From contig NC_064036.1 in NCBI RefSeq assembly GCF_932526225.1, positions 3,411,501 through 3,475,500 of the forward strand: 64,000 bases of DNA, in the 5' to 3' direction. The notes below the pieces were generated by a model that did not search any database, was not told the origin of the DNA, and was given only the letters and a program-made list of their open reading frames with translations. This DNA is from Nematostella vectensis (Eukaryota; Cnidaria; Anthozoa; Actiniaria; Edwardsiidae). The first letter of the stretch is position 1. Every line of letters begins with the position of its first letter. Positions 21,697-33,109 of this stretch are shown one piece after another. The position numbers and the translations under genes were made by a program.

Positions 21697-22064
21697 TTAA
21701 GGCCAAGTAAAAAAAAGACGTGTTTATTGTCCCCGCCCGCATCCTTTTTCGTTCGGGGCCGCATCAATATTTTTTAAATATTTTTTTTAGTTATTTCTGC
21801 TGCTTTTTTATTTTTGTTCCTCAGAAGTTCAAATTTCGTGCGTTAGCGGTTGCCTGGGCACTGAAATAAAGGCAGACGTTCCCGTTTCAAGGCTTTTCTT
21901 ACGATTTTTTCACCTGTTCGCAAAATCGCGGAAACTTCCTTTGTACTTTAATTTAAATCGATCAAATCTTTGATAAACCAAGGACAAAAATAAAATAAAA
22001 AGGGTCGCATTCTTCCTACTTTGATCTTATCAGGACGTTAAACATGTTTGTTACTTGGCCTTAG
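21697..22064. mobile_element. TIR element (MITE), about 365 bp
   Basis: Ends TTAAGGCCAAGTAA and TTACTTGGCCTTA are perfect inverted repeats over about 13 bases, and the similarity continues inward with GTGTTTA / TAAACATG. The interior is AT-rich and non-coding. It lies between the MGCGSS gene and the HSF2BP gene. Confidence 0.75.
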
Positions 22065-22632
22065 CAATTGAGATAACCAGTTAAAGCCAACGAAGACTTA
22101 TCCAAGCTACTCGTGCCCGTTGATATAACCATAAAGAGAGGGCTCTTAAAGTCTAAGAAAAGGAAGGAAGACAACAAATGGAGAACACAAAACCTCCAGT
22201 CCAATTAACTTACTCTTGCTCGACGGCTGGTTTACAACGATATTTCCTACTTAATAATATGAGAAGTTTAAAACTTAATGAGTCACAGCAATATATTCTT
22301 ACCCTCCTGCAAAATGTGGAGCAAAAGAGCGCAGGATGTTGCGCAGGATGAGGGCATAAATTCTTCTTTCGCGCCATTTTCAATTCTCGCTCACGACTTA
22401 CACAGGCAACCCGTCCTGATACATAAATAGATTTACGCCGAATTTTATTAGATACTTATATATAAAAAGTTACGTTAATAGGAATAATTCACTCCCATAC
22501 AATGTATCCTAATTCTAAAACAAAAGTAATACCTTTTTTTTTTTGCTCCATTCACCAAAAGATTTTGGCTTTTGGTTGTGTTGGGTTTCCTGTGTTTGGT
22601 CGTATCAATTTTCAAAACAATTTTGAGTCAAC

Positions 22633-25600
22633 ATGGCGACCGTCGACAATAAACCCAAGAAGGACATATCGATGGTAAATACCCACTTAAAATGCCTTTA
22701 TAACTATTATTATAATTTCCAGCACTACAAATTCTGTAACATTGGTGTCTGCGTGTAGTTTATAAAATATTCATTAGAATTTTACATTCTTCCTTGCTGT
22801 TTTTCTACGGGCCATCCCATTTTTAACAAGCGAAAAGCGAATGAAAGAGCGAAAGTCCTCTTTTATAAAAAAAACCAGGTCACTTCTTTACCTCTTTTCG
22901 TGAAACTTTCTGTAAGTGTCTTAACTTCTTTATGTTTTCTGTAAAACACATAAGCTTACATCTGAGGTTCCCAATATACGCCAATCTAAAACTAAGAGAT
23001 TTTCTGATAGCACACTGCTAAGTACTTTAGCAGCGAGCTATCATTTGTTAGCTTATACTCGTTATTTCAGGAATATACTTCAAGTAAACTCCCAGAAAAG
23101 TATGTCAAGATTAAGAAGTCTGAACTTGATGGGGTATTTTCAGAAGTTAGGCAATTAAAACAGTTCGTACCAAAGGTGAGGAAATTCTCATACACTCTCA
23201 GAAATCCAGCAGATGAATTATTGATTAATGTTAACTTATTGCTTGACTGGCATGTTTTTTAACTAGCCCTGCTCTTGATTTTCCAGAGGTGTCACTGCTG
23301 TAATTTGGTCCAATATTGACATTATCATATCTGTTACATACATCATTTTAATTTGTTTAAATTTTTTTTAATTGTAAGTGATGATATGACAATGTTTGTC
23401 ATATTTGACTATTTTTTGACACTTTGCAGATTGTTGATTCAGAGTTTACTTTCTTGTGTGAAAAAGTAGAGGCCAGAAAAATTGGTATGGAAGTAATGCA
23501 GCATAGATTCATAGCTCTAACTAACTGCCAAAGTATATGACTGTCTGGCTGATCAGGCCCTAGGTAGGAAGAGGAGGGATTTAGGGGATTGGTAGAACCA
23601 CCCCACTCAACTGAAAGTTCCATTTAAATATATAAGAAAAGAAAATACCACTGAAAGCTTAGCACACCCACACCCCCCTCTGCTCAAAATCCTGGACCCA
23701 CCTTCTAACCAACAGATAGAGATATGGACAAGCAGACTGGCAGAGTATTCTTTATAATTTGTATCCAACCTGCTTGCAGACACTTACCCAGTGTTTTTCA
23801 CCATGTACCAAGTCGTGGAAGCCATCTTTGTTTTGTCCTGACCGTGCCCCTACCCCCATCCCTAACAGAATAAGATGGCTGACACGCCACTGTACAGGTG
23901 ACAACAACTAGGTAACATGGTGAAAAACAATGTTTGAATGCCTGCAAGCAGGCTAATATGTATCTAATTTTACTGTTTTTTGTTTTAGAGCTAGAGAAAC
24001 TTCAAAAGGAAAACAATCTTTTAAAAAGAGAGATTGAGCACATAAAAAATAGCAATATTCGTGAAAATAATGTTTTGAGCAAGAAGTACAATAATCTGAT
24101 GAATGACTACGATAAGGAGAGAGAGGTAAGATGGATTTGATGCACAATATATAGTAGTCAGAACAGAGAAAACCCTATTTGCCAAACCTAAATTAGTTAA
24201 TCCTCATTTCAGTGTATTTTTTTTCTTTTCCAGGAAAAATTCCAGTTGAAGGTATTTTTTTATACATTCAAAATCAGTGATAACGTTATAATTATCTTTG
24301 CTTTCGTGATTTACAATTGACTGTTATTTGTTTTAAGTGCCAACTTACTTCTGTCAATCAAAGCTTGCTGGACCAATCAGAGTACTGTGCTAGTATGGGT
24401 GCTGCTGCTTGTACCTTACTGTGGCGCGTGTCTCGGCAGCAAGATTCAGTCTCATCTTTGCTGGCTGGGGTATGTCAATCATAGCTTGCCGTGAGGAGAG
24501 AACTTTCCAGGCGCATACCCAGGATTTGCTGAGGGGGGGGGGGGGGGGGGGGAGGTGGGGGGTGAATGTGCAGTCATAGGTATCATCCCACGGGGTACTC
24601 CCATAAAACAATGATGATTTTTGTCAAAATCAATGTTAACCCTGAGGGATAGCACTTTTGGTGTGATCAACAGCGATTCTTACCCCTGAGAGATGGTACA
24701 TTAGGTGTGGTCAAAGCAAGCCTTAGAGGCAGCAGTAAAAACAAAAACATTTTCCTGAATTTTATCGCAGCCCTGTTCAAGGTTTACCTACCCGTGCATG
24801 GACAGTGAAACCGTGGGGAGGGAGGGGGCAGGTGGTGGGTGGCGGCCCTGCAACTTTTTCGGGGGAGGATCAGTAATAATCCACCAATTTTTCAAAATAC
24901 AGTTGAAGGCGGGCCCTCATTTTTTTTTTTTGACCAAGCAGCCCTAATTTTTTTTTGCCTCCACCAACCAACCAACGTTGATTTGTTCCCCTAAATCCAT
25001 CACGCTATTGCAGCCACTATTAATTCTACAGCTTGTCTGTAGTTTATCTAGTCACACCATTTAACCTCTCAAGCGGTTAATTTTCAGACCAAAGCCGAGG
25101 AGTTTCTAGAGATTACTACCAAAACCTTGGATAGCTACTTCGCCACATGCGATGACAGCGACACAGACCAAGAGAAGTCGGAGGAGTTCCAATTCGTTCT
25201 TGCTCTCTGTGGAATTGTTACTAATCTTGCTGCCGCTCCTTGTGGAAGGGATTTCCTGGTTACCAACAGTTCAGGTCAAGGACTGGTTGACACACTAGTG
25301 AGATGCGTAGAGGAGACACGTCCCAGTCCTAACGTACGCATACACAGCTTGGTGCTCATGGCTCTTTATAACGTCAGGTATTAACAGCCACATTAGCCTG
25401 CGTAGCAAGCGCAAAGGCCTAGGGAAGATGGGGGATACACTCCACGTGCCTGGAGAGAAGAATGGAGCGAATGAATCCCGGTTTTTTTTTTTTTTTTTAC
25501 CGTACGCCCCCTCATCGTTCCCTTTTCCTAGCGCGCGCCTCATCTCTGTCTCTTTTTTTCCAACCCTTTCGGCTTGTTACCCAGACTACAGGCACATGCA

Positions 25601-28600
25601 TGCGAAAACCTATTGCATTTTATGACGGCGCAATCTTTCCCGTTATTCCTTCGTCAAACCTCATGTATGTTTGTCCGTTTTTATTCCCTGCATGGGTAAT
25701 AACGAATACGGTTTGTCATTGACACATTCCGCGCGTTTTTTTTCTCAGTATTCACCGCAATGGTCTACAGCATCTTTTATCCAGGCCAACTCTGTTGTCG
25801 GCATTGATGCGGTTAATATCAGGTATTGCATTCTAGAAGTCTTGAAGTTCTCTTCGTCATGCATGATCAGAAAACATGTATTTTATCTAACATGGATAAG
25901 GAATGTCTTATTGTATAGGGTAATACTACAGATTCTTCTTTTTTTTTCTTAGATGAGATTAGCTATGAGCTTCGGCTCAATGGTGCAAGGTAAGCTATGG
26001 TCACTGTGATACAATAGCACCAATAGCAAGCATTTTGTAGCCTGCGTCGCATTTTCCGGATGCAACGCAGGCTAGCATTTTGGCGACGAGGAAAGTTTTA
26101 CAACATGCTGACTTTGCGTGCGCACTAGTTGTGTCATGGGCTAAAAACATTACTAGGGACCTTAAGTAACGACGACGGCAACGTGGACGACGATGGCAGA
26201 AAACAATGGCATTTGATTCAGAATTCAATAGCAGCATGTGGAAATGCGTTCTGTCTGATACATTTCAGCCGTTTTCCGTAAAACCATGGACGTGAAAACT
26301 CCAAGTTTCACGGTCAATTGAGGACGCGGACGTTTGCACTGTAAATTCCACTTATTACGTTCACTGGTGTAGAAATGATGTCCTTAGTTTATTTTTATCT
26401 GTCTCTTACTATAATGTTTTGCTTATTCCATTGCAATTAAGTTATTATTGATCACTACGCACGAAAACATCTTTTTCGATCGCGTTGTCCTATCCGTCGT
26501 CGCCGTCCGCTACTAACTTGTACTGTCCGACGTTATCCAATTAAAAAATCAATAGACAACAACGACGACCAAATATTCTAGAATGGATGTAGTTCGCCCT
26601 AGTTGATCGTGATCTAGTCTAACTCCTAACCCCGTAGGAAGTGCGTGGCACCTAGAGCGGCTGCTAAGCAGACTAATCGCGACGTTGCTCTCTCTAGTTC
26701 ATCGTGCTATAAAAGTTAACTCAAGGTTGAAAAAGTACGTACGCCTTTTGTAAGCCTCTGTGAAGCAGAGCAGTTGTACGCAAAACAGAGTAGTTAGAGC
26801 AACTACTCTATTTCACAGAGGCGTAAAACATAGTTTTGCGACCTTGTGTTGATTTATAGCATAGTATTTCTATTCCTTTTTGAAGTCTTCTGGTTATCCT
26901 AGCTGATCGTGATTTTAATGTCGTTCGCCCTAATGGATCGCGATCATAATGTCGTTCGCCCTAATGGATCGCGATCATGATGTCGTTCGCCCTGATGGAT
27001 CGCGATCATGATGTCGTTCGCCCTGATGGATCGCGATGATAATCTCGTTTGCACTAGTTGATCGTGATCAGTGATATTGTTCTCACGTTGGTTTAATAGG
27101 CTACTTCAATCGATGGTAATGGAGCCAGAGAACCTATCCCAGTATGCTTTGCAACAGGTAATTCATGACTAGAATTATTTTTGCTGCTAATTTTGATGTC
27201 CGATGAACTTTAATAAAAAACAAACCATTAAAATAATGTTTGCGTTGCAGATATCCTTACCTTCCTTACAGCGCTTAGCAACCACAGTGAAAGGAGAGGT
27301 TAGATATTTTTACTCACACTGCATTATGCATCCTATATAGCTGTCGGCAGTTCTATGTTCACACATTTTGCCCCCCACCCCTACCCCTAGGCGAAGAAGA
27401 ACGTTGACCGAAAAATAGAATGCTTTTTACTTAGCCCTCTAGTTTATAAAGACCTTACCCAAATAGAAAAGCGACGGCAGAAAACAACAGAAAACTAAAA
27501 AAGCAAGAAGTAAAATGCACTCAGAATAATACACCAGGGTCTGGATAGGGGGGTCTGCATGTCGGTCATCAGGGTCTGGATGGGGGGGTCTGCATGTCGG
27601 TCATCAGGGTCTGGATAGGGGGGTCTGCATGTCGGTCATCAGGGTCTGGATAGGGGGGTCTGCATGTCGGTCATCAGGGTCTGGATAGGGGGGTCTGCAT
27701 GTCGGTCATCAGGGTCTGGATAGGGGGGTCCGCATGTCGGTCATCAGGGTCTGGATAGGGGGGTCTGCATGTCGGTCATCAGGGTCTGGATAGGGGGGTC
27801 TGCATGTCGGTCATCAGGGTCTGGATAGGGGGGTCTGCATGTCGGTCATCAGGGTCTGGATAGGGGGGTCCGCATGTCGGTCATCAGGGTCTGGATAGGG
27901 GGGTCCGCATGTCGGTCATCAGGGTCTGAATGGGGGGGGTCTGCATGTCGGTCATCAGGGTCTGGATAGGGGGGTCTGCATGTCGGTCATCAGGGTCTGG
28001 ATAGGGGGGTCTGCATGTCGGTCATCAGGGTCTGGATAGGGGGTTCTGCATGTCGGTCATCGGGGTCTGGATAGGGGGGTCTGCATGTCGGTAGTCGGTT
28101 AAAATTTCCATAATTTGTCAGTAGTCCGTAAGAATTATCGGTTCTTGTCGGTGGTCGGTGAATCTAAGCTAGTGTTCACTTTTGTTGCCAGATTTTATGT
28201 ATAAACAAGATTAAACATTATTTAGGGTCGATTAGTAATTAATAACTCATTGATAATAAATTGAATAATTGACTGAAAAGTTGATGCAACATGAAATACG
28301 TAGCTTGCAGATTCTGAAATGGCCGAATTTAAGTAGATTGACGATGGTAGTAAAGAGTAAAAATACCGGAAGTAATAAAATGTCGTTAGTCAGCAAATAT
28401 TTTTTGTCGCTAGTCACTAGTTTTTTATGTTTTGTCGGTAGTCAGTTACTTAATAAGCCGTTTGTCGCTAGTCGGTTAACCCAATCCAAACCCTGATACA
28501 TTTTAGCCGTTTTTCTCCAAACCAAGACCTGACAACTCCGTCAACAGTCTCATGGTCTTGGGCGAAGACGTGTGTATAATGTAGAGAAGCCATTTTTTTT

Positions 28601-28837
28601 TTTTTCGCTTTGGTAGAAATCGGGTTTTAACGGCGCTTGTTTAGGATTGAGCATTAAGTGTAGAAGCATTTTTTGGTATGGTACCAGGCTATATCCGCCC
28701 ACAAACACAAACTCGCCGTGTCGAACACTGACCTAAACCCATGTGCGCCTGTTGACCTAACGGACTTTTTCGTTCCCAAGGTGCAAAGCGTTTTATTGGA
28801 CATCGTGACAGATTTGCAGCGACATCAAGATCCGTGA
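22633..28837 (+). CDS. HSF2BP: HSF2-binding protein / MEILB2 orthologue
   Basis: Twelve exons with consistent phases: 22633-22674, 23071-23175, 23430-23484, 23989-24125, 24234-24251, 24338-24469, 25088-25377, 25749-25822, 25953-25989, 27100-27157, 27251-27298, 28781-28837; 350 residues (human about 334). The N-terminal part is a coiled coil (KLQKENNLLKREIEHIKN). Then come SEYCASMGAAACTLLW, FQFVLALCGIVTNLAAA with CGRDFLVTNSS, and SLVLMALYNV, all close to the human protein, followed by the armadillo-like C-terminal part (LLQSMVMEPE). In mammals the protein binds BRCA2 through this domain and brings RAD51/DMC1 to meiotic breaks. Exon 5 is an 18-base microexon. Introns 9 and 11 carry minisatellites. 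The start ATG lies in AACATGGCGACC, and an AATAAA follows at 29089. Confidence 0.95.
24533..24720. repeat. G homopolymer plus dispersed repeat in HSF2BP intron 6
   Basis: A run of 20 G (24533-24552) preceded by CCAGGCGCATACCCAGGATT, followed by TTAACCCTGAGGGATAGCAC and a second CCCCTGAGAGATGG. The CCAGG..ACCCAGG end next to a G run recurs at 52203, and the CCCTGAGGGATAGCA part belongs to the family at 21290. Confidence 0.7.
26036..26077. repeat. Short inverted repeat
   Basis: AGCCTGCGT and ACGCAGGCT face each other around a 16-base centre and would form a hairpin. Non-coding, within HSF2BP intron 9. Confidence 0.7.
26755..26832. repeat. Imperfect inverted repeat
   Basis: GCCTCTGTGAA at the left and TTTCACAGAGGCG at the right are inverted, and internal AGAGTAGTTAGAG / CAACTACTCT continue the pairing. 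A MITE remnant or hairpin in HSF2BP intron 9. Confidence 0.6.
26905..27070. repeat. About 33-bp tandem repeat in HSF2BP intron 9
   Basis: About five copies of ATGTCGTTCGCCCTAATGG followed by ATCGCGATCATA. Each unit holds the palindrome ATCGCGAT. The array ends 30 bases before the acceptor of exon 10. Confidence 0.9.
27535..28095. repeat. 35-bp minisatellite in HSF2BP intron 11
   Basis: About sixteen nearly identical copies of CTGGATAGGGGGGTCTGCAT followed by GTCGGTCATCAGGGT. Variants are few (TCCGCA for TCTGCA, TGGGGG for TAGGGG), which suggests recent expansion. The GTCGGT part continues as diverged GTCGGTAGTCGGT copies to about 28475. Confidence 0.97.
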
Positions 28838-29088
28838 CAAGTCCGAGTCACTTGTACTGTCACGCTATTTAGTGTACATATCATGTGACCCATGTGATAG
28901 GCATGCGCGAAGAACCCGAATAATATGTGTTGTCACGCTATTTTAGGCATGTCATGTGACGGCATGATAGTTCTTGTTCTCCAACCATAACGCTATTGAA
29001 AACATATTTGTAAGTTATGGTTGTGGTTCGTTACTTTAGTAAAGACTCTTAAGTTGTAAATATATTGTAAGCAGTTTATTTTTCATCA

Positions 29089-29094
29089 AATAAA
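29089..29094 (+). terminator. Polyadenylation signal AATAAA
   Basis: AATAAA about 250 bases after the HSF2BP stop codon. Confidence 0.55.
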
Positions 29095-29217
29095 GTGTTA
29101 TAACAAAACGTGAAGGCTTTTCCCTCAGTCAGGGGTCATACCTGGGAGGTCGTAGGTCGTGTTGGAATTAGTTACGTCATACTCTAGTGCTTAGTCTCCC
29201 ACACGTGCGCGTGAATT

Positions 29218-29255
29218 CCAAGATGGCCGCCGTGACGGTTTGTGCTCGTAGTTGA
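29218..29255 (+). promoter_or_regulatory. AAGATGGCCGCC motif with short upstream ORF
   Basis: CCAAGATGGCCGCC is the YY1-type motif often found just at transcription starts of housekeeping genes. It also holds an ATG opening a ten-codon frame that ends TGA at 29255, about 75 bases before the SLC25A42 start. If transcription begins upstream, this is an upstream ORF in the leader. Confidence 0.4.
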
Positions 29256-29330
29256 CTAAGTTTGGCTTCTCGGCTGAGCTGTGCGTCGCTGCCGGGCGAG
29301 AGCACTATATCCCCTTACCCATGATCATCG

Positions 29331-32300
29331 ATGGTAAATAGCGGCGCGGATAGAGGGGTTTCACACGGAGACTTCGAGCAACATGGCCATGTCGCTCACG
29401 GGGAGTGGTATCTGAAAGCCGGGTCGGAGTTGCGAACCGACAATCATGCTAGAGGACACAAAAATATGGAAATACTCAGCTCTCTCACATCTGGGGCGAT
29501 CGCTGGTGCTGTGGCCAAGACTGCGATTGCTCCATTGGATCGAACCAAGATCATATTTCAAAGTAAGTATATCAAGCATGTCGGCCTCAGCTCTCAAAGA
29601 AAGCAATGATTATAAGTTATTTACAATATGCAAGTAAGTGCTTAACTTATTAATACATTCAGATTCCAAAAGACTATCTACATAATACTAATGAAATGTG
29701 TTGTAAATAGTAACAAGTAACCAAGCCTTCATATAGGAATGTAGGTATATTACCGTAAAATAAAGTGTCGCGATGAGATAATTACATAATGACTTGTAGA
29801 GTACTGTCACAGATACCAGGCCTTCTCCCACTATACTGTCTGCATTGACTATCAAATAGTTGATTCAGAGTCTAATAGTTCCACAGCCACTATTTTTCTA
29901 TGAGAGAACTGTTTTGAACGATTTATATATGTTGAATTTGCTTTTTTTTCCTTATGTAAGCGCGGGAGCCCTGTGTCCGAACCGCGCGGGACTAGGGAGC
30001 AGGGTTGCTTTGTAATTTGTACAGTTCGGTTTTGTCCGCCACGAACTGCAACGAGTTTGCCGTTTTTTTCTTCGTTTATCATTAAAAAATACAGTCCCTT
30101 ATCAGTCGTCGTCGTCCATAACAAGAACCACTTCACAGTTTGTGATAAAGGTTTGGTAGCTATATACCCTGCACACGAGTAAGTACGCAGCTGCTTTGTC
30201 TCCTATTATCTTTGCTCTACAAAGGAGTTCTTTTATCTCTATTCTTCTCGTTTTTTGTGTCGAGGTGCGGATATTGTTCATTTGCCCAATCAAATTGCAG
30301 CTTGTAAGAGCTGCGTACTGACCCCTGCACACTGCAGGTGGTAAAGTGAGGAGGTGCTAGGGAAAGATGAGAATAGCCTTGTAGGTAGGGCTGGCTGCAG
30401 GGCCCCCCCCCCCCCCCCCCCCATGTACTGCCTGTAGTACAAACATTCAAAAATACTGTATTCAGGCAGGCAACAGCCATAATTTTCTATGGTAAGTTTA
30501 AAACAAAATTACCTTGTTCATAACCTTGCTAGTGTAAATGTAATGGCTCTCAAGCCTTCACTGATTTGATATTGTTTATTTCACAGCATCGAATACAAGA
30601 TTCAGTGTACAGGTCAGTGTTGTATTATTCTACCTTCAATTGAATTTTGCATCTTTGGTTAAAGTTTCAGTCTTCAAACTCAGTTAAGCTAGTTGCAGTT
30701 GAAGATAAATAATACACATACATTGAACAGAAAAAAAAATGAAAAAAAATAAATCATAATTTCACAGCTCTAAAAGGCCAATGTCTTAAATGAAGATAAG
30801 GAACCATCAACATCCCATGTTATGGGTTTCTGAACACATGATCAAGTTTGGCTTCACAGAAAGACAGTACAATAAAGAACTATTGTTTCATTGTTGTGGT
30901 AATTTATTCAGAGATGCTGCAACATTTGTTGTACAAAGTTGTTATTGTACTTAGGTTTGTACATAGATATCTAGGACTTAATATCAAGGGAGGAGGAGTA
31001 GAAGAAAGGAAGCCATGGAAAGTGACATAATGGGACAAAACGATCTCCTCAACAACAACAACAATAGTCTTTACTCAACTATGCATTAAATGTTTACAGA
31101 AATTTAGATTTAAGTAAGAGTTCCACTTTTTTAGTAAAATTTCAAAGCTAATTGAGCTAGGCAGCAGGCTAACAGATATATAGAAGTTGTCAAAAACACT
31201 TGTTAAGATCATGTAATATCCATGTTTTAAATGTATGTTACATAATTCAGATGTGTAAACACACTAAAACACTAAGGCACACAATGAAACGAGATGCACA
31301 ATTAATAACGAAAAGGGGTAAGGGGTCAATCTGAGAAAATAAGGCGGGCATTCTTGCTGGTGTACTAAAATGCTACCCTATTATGCATTACAGAGCAGAC
31401 CAACCCACAGTCTTGATTGACAGTTCTTTACCTTTTTTACAGGGTGTTGTTCACGTGCTGACACAGACTTACACCACCAATGGCTTCACTGGTCTGTTTC
31501 GTGGGAACAGTGCTACTATGATGCGTGTAGTGCCTTATGCATCAATACAGTTTACCTCTCATGAACAATATAAAAAGCTATTGAGGATTGATGAAGGAAA
31601 AGGGTGAGAACTATTTTAACTATTTTGGTAACAACTTGTCATAGGCTATAAATCTTAGCTTGTTTAAAAGTACGTTGCCAGAAATTTGAGAAAGGGTAGT
31701 ATAGCTGTGTGGTGTGAGACTATATATTTTAGAGTTCCTTTTCTTGCTCCCCAGTTTCAGTCTGCTAGTCAACTGATTATTATTGTGATCGTAGCTGGAA
31801 TAGCAGACTTTACAAAATTGCCAGATCTAACCAGAGCATAAATTAAATGGTGATAATATTATGTATCGGTACTGTTACGGAATGCCATTAAGGATCTGTC
31901 ATATTGCCGAAAGGTGTTAAGAATTGTTACATATCTGTATTGTTACTGAATGGTATTAAATATTTGTGATATATCACTGTTGCTATTTGTTGCAGGGCGT
32001 TACCTCCAGTTCGTCGGTTTGTTGCTGGGTCATTGGCAGGAATGACAGCAGCTTTGTTGACGTACCCACTTGACATGGTACGTGCTCGTCTGGCCATCAC
32101 TCAGAAAAAAAAGTGAGTACAGACAGAAAATCAAATGACTTTGTTTAAAGGAATAGCATCTTGATAGTCTTAGATTTGAAATAGAAAGTAATTGTGTGTC
32201 AGTCATTTGGACTGTTTGTTTTGCCCCTCAACAATATACATTTGTAAAAAGGATTTTCTGCATGGGCTCACCATAATTGCTATAAGCACTATTTTTTTTC

Positions 32301-33022
32301 TCATATTCTTTTTTTTTTCTATTCTATTGAGATCTATTGATCTCAGATGCTTCAATTAAGGCCTTCTCCAGACTTTATGGAGGTTTTTGTATTTGAATTA
32401 TTCAAATAGTGCTAGACTAGCACTACTGTGACAGGTGTAAACTTGCTACCGTACGTCCTGAGGCTGTTCCCGTCACTACCCATTTCCCTAATATTACTGA
32501 CTCAGAAAACTGTATTTATAAATTATTTTTTGTCTTTGTGAAAGGTATACTGGACTTATAAATGCATTTACCAGAATTTACAGAGATGAAGGGATGAGAA
32601 CTTTCTACAGGGGTTACGTCCCTACTCTTATTGGCATCATGCCATATGCAGGCATTAGCTTTTTTACTTATGAGACCTGCAAAAAGGCATTTGGAGAATT
32701 TTACGATGGGAAGAAGCCAACACCATTCCATAGACTGGCATTTGGTGCATGTGCAGGTTTGTTTGGACAGTCGGCAACTTACCCAATTGAAATAGTTCGC
32801 AGACGCATGCAGGCTGATGGGATATATGGCCCACGGCGGCCTGAGTACGCTCATATGTGGTCCACTGCCAAGTATGTTTACAAGACTGAAGGATTACGGA
32901 CTGGCTTGTACAAGGGACTGAGTTTGAATTGGGTGAAAGGACCAGTAGCTGTTGGTATCAGCTTTACTGTCTATGATTTAATGCAAGCATTTATTGGCAA
33001 AAGAATTTTGGATGATACTTGA
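29331..33022 (+). CDS. SLC25A42: Mitochondrial coenzyme A carrier SLC25A42
   Basis: Five exons, 29331-29562, 30587-30612, 31443-31603, 31996-32112 and 32545-33022, in phase, for 337 residues (human 318). Three mitochondrial carrier repeats carry [15 protein letters not shown] and YPIEIVRRR, the PX(D/E)XX(K/R) signatures. [38 protein letters not shown] and [18 protein letters not shown] are almost identical to vertebrate SLC25A42, which exchanges CoA for adenosine 3',5'-diphosphate or adenine nucleotides across the inner membrane. Exon 2 has only 26 bases. The N-terminal ~45 residues are not conserved; the first ATG is taken as the start and a later one (MEILSSL) is possible. Confidence 0.97.
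30403..30422. repeat. 20-base C homopolymer in SLC25A42 intron 1
   Basis: Uninterrupted C run preceded by GCTGGCTGCAGGG. Length may be misassembled. Confidence 0.85.
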
Positions 33023-33102
33023 TGAAAATGTTTTCAGGAAGGTTATCATTCATTTGTGGCAGTGGAGATTTTTATTACTATTTGTTTATTGCATAGTAAA
33101 TC

Positions 33103-33108
33103 AATAAA
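33103..33108 (+). terminator. Polyadenylation signal AATAAA
   Basis: AATAAA 81 bases after the SLC25A42 stop codon. Confidence 0.7.
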
Positions 33109-33109
33109 C

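Noticed and set aside
26150-26570. Possible MITE with GACGACGGCGACG-type ends
   Set aside because: The facing ends AAGTAACGACGACGG and CCGTCGTCGCCGTCC are only partly inverted and no target duplication could be set.
22633-33022. HSF2BP and SLC25A42 as a co-regulated pair
   Set aside because: They are in tandem with a polyadenylation signal between and unrelated roles; nothing in sequence supports coupling.
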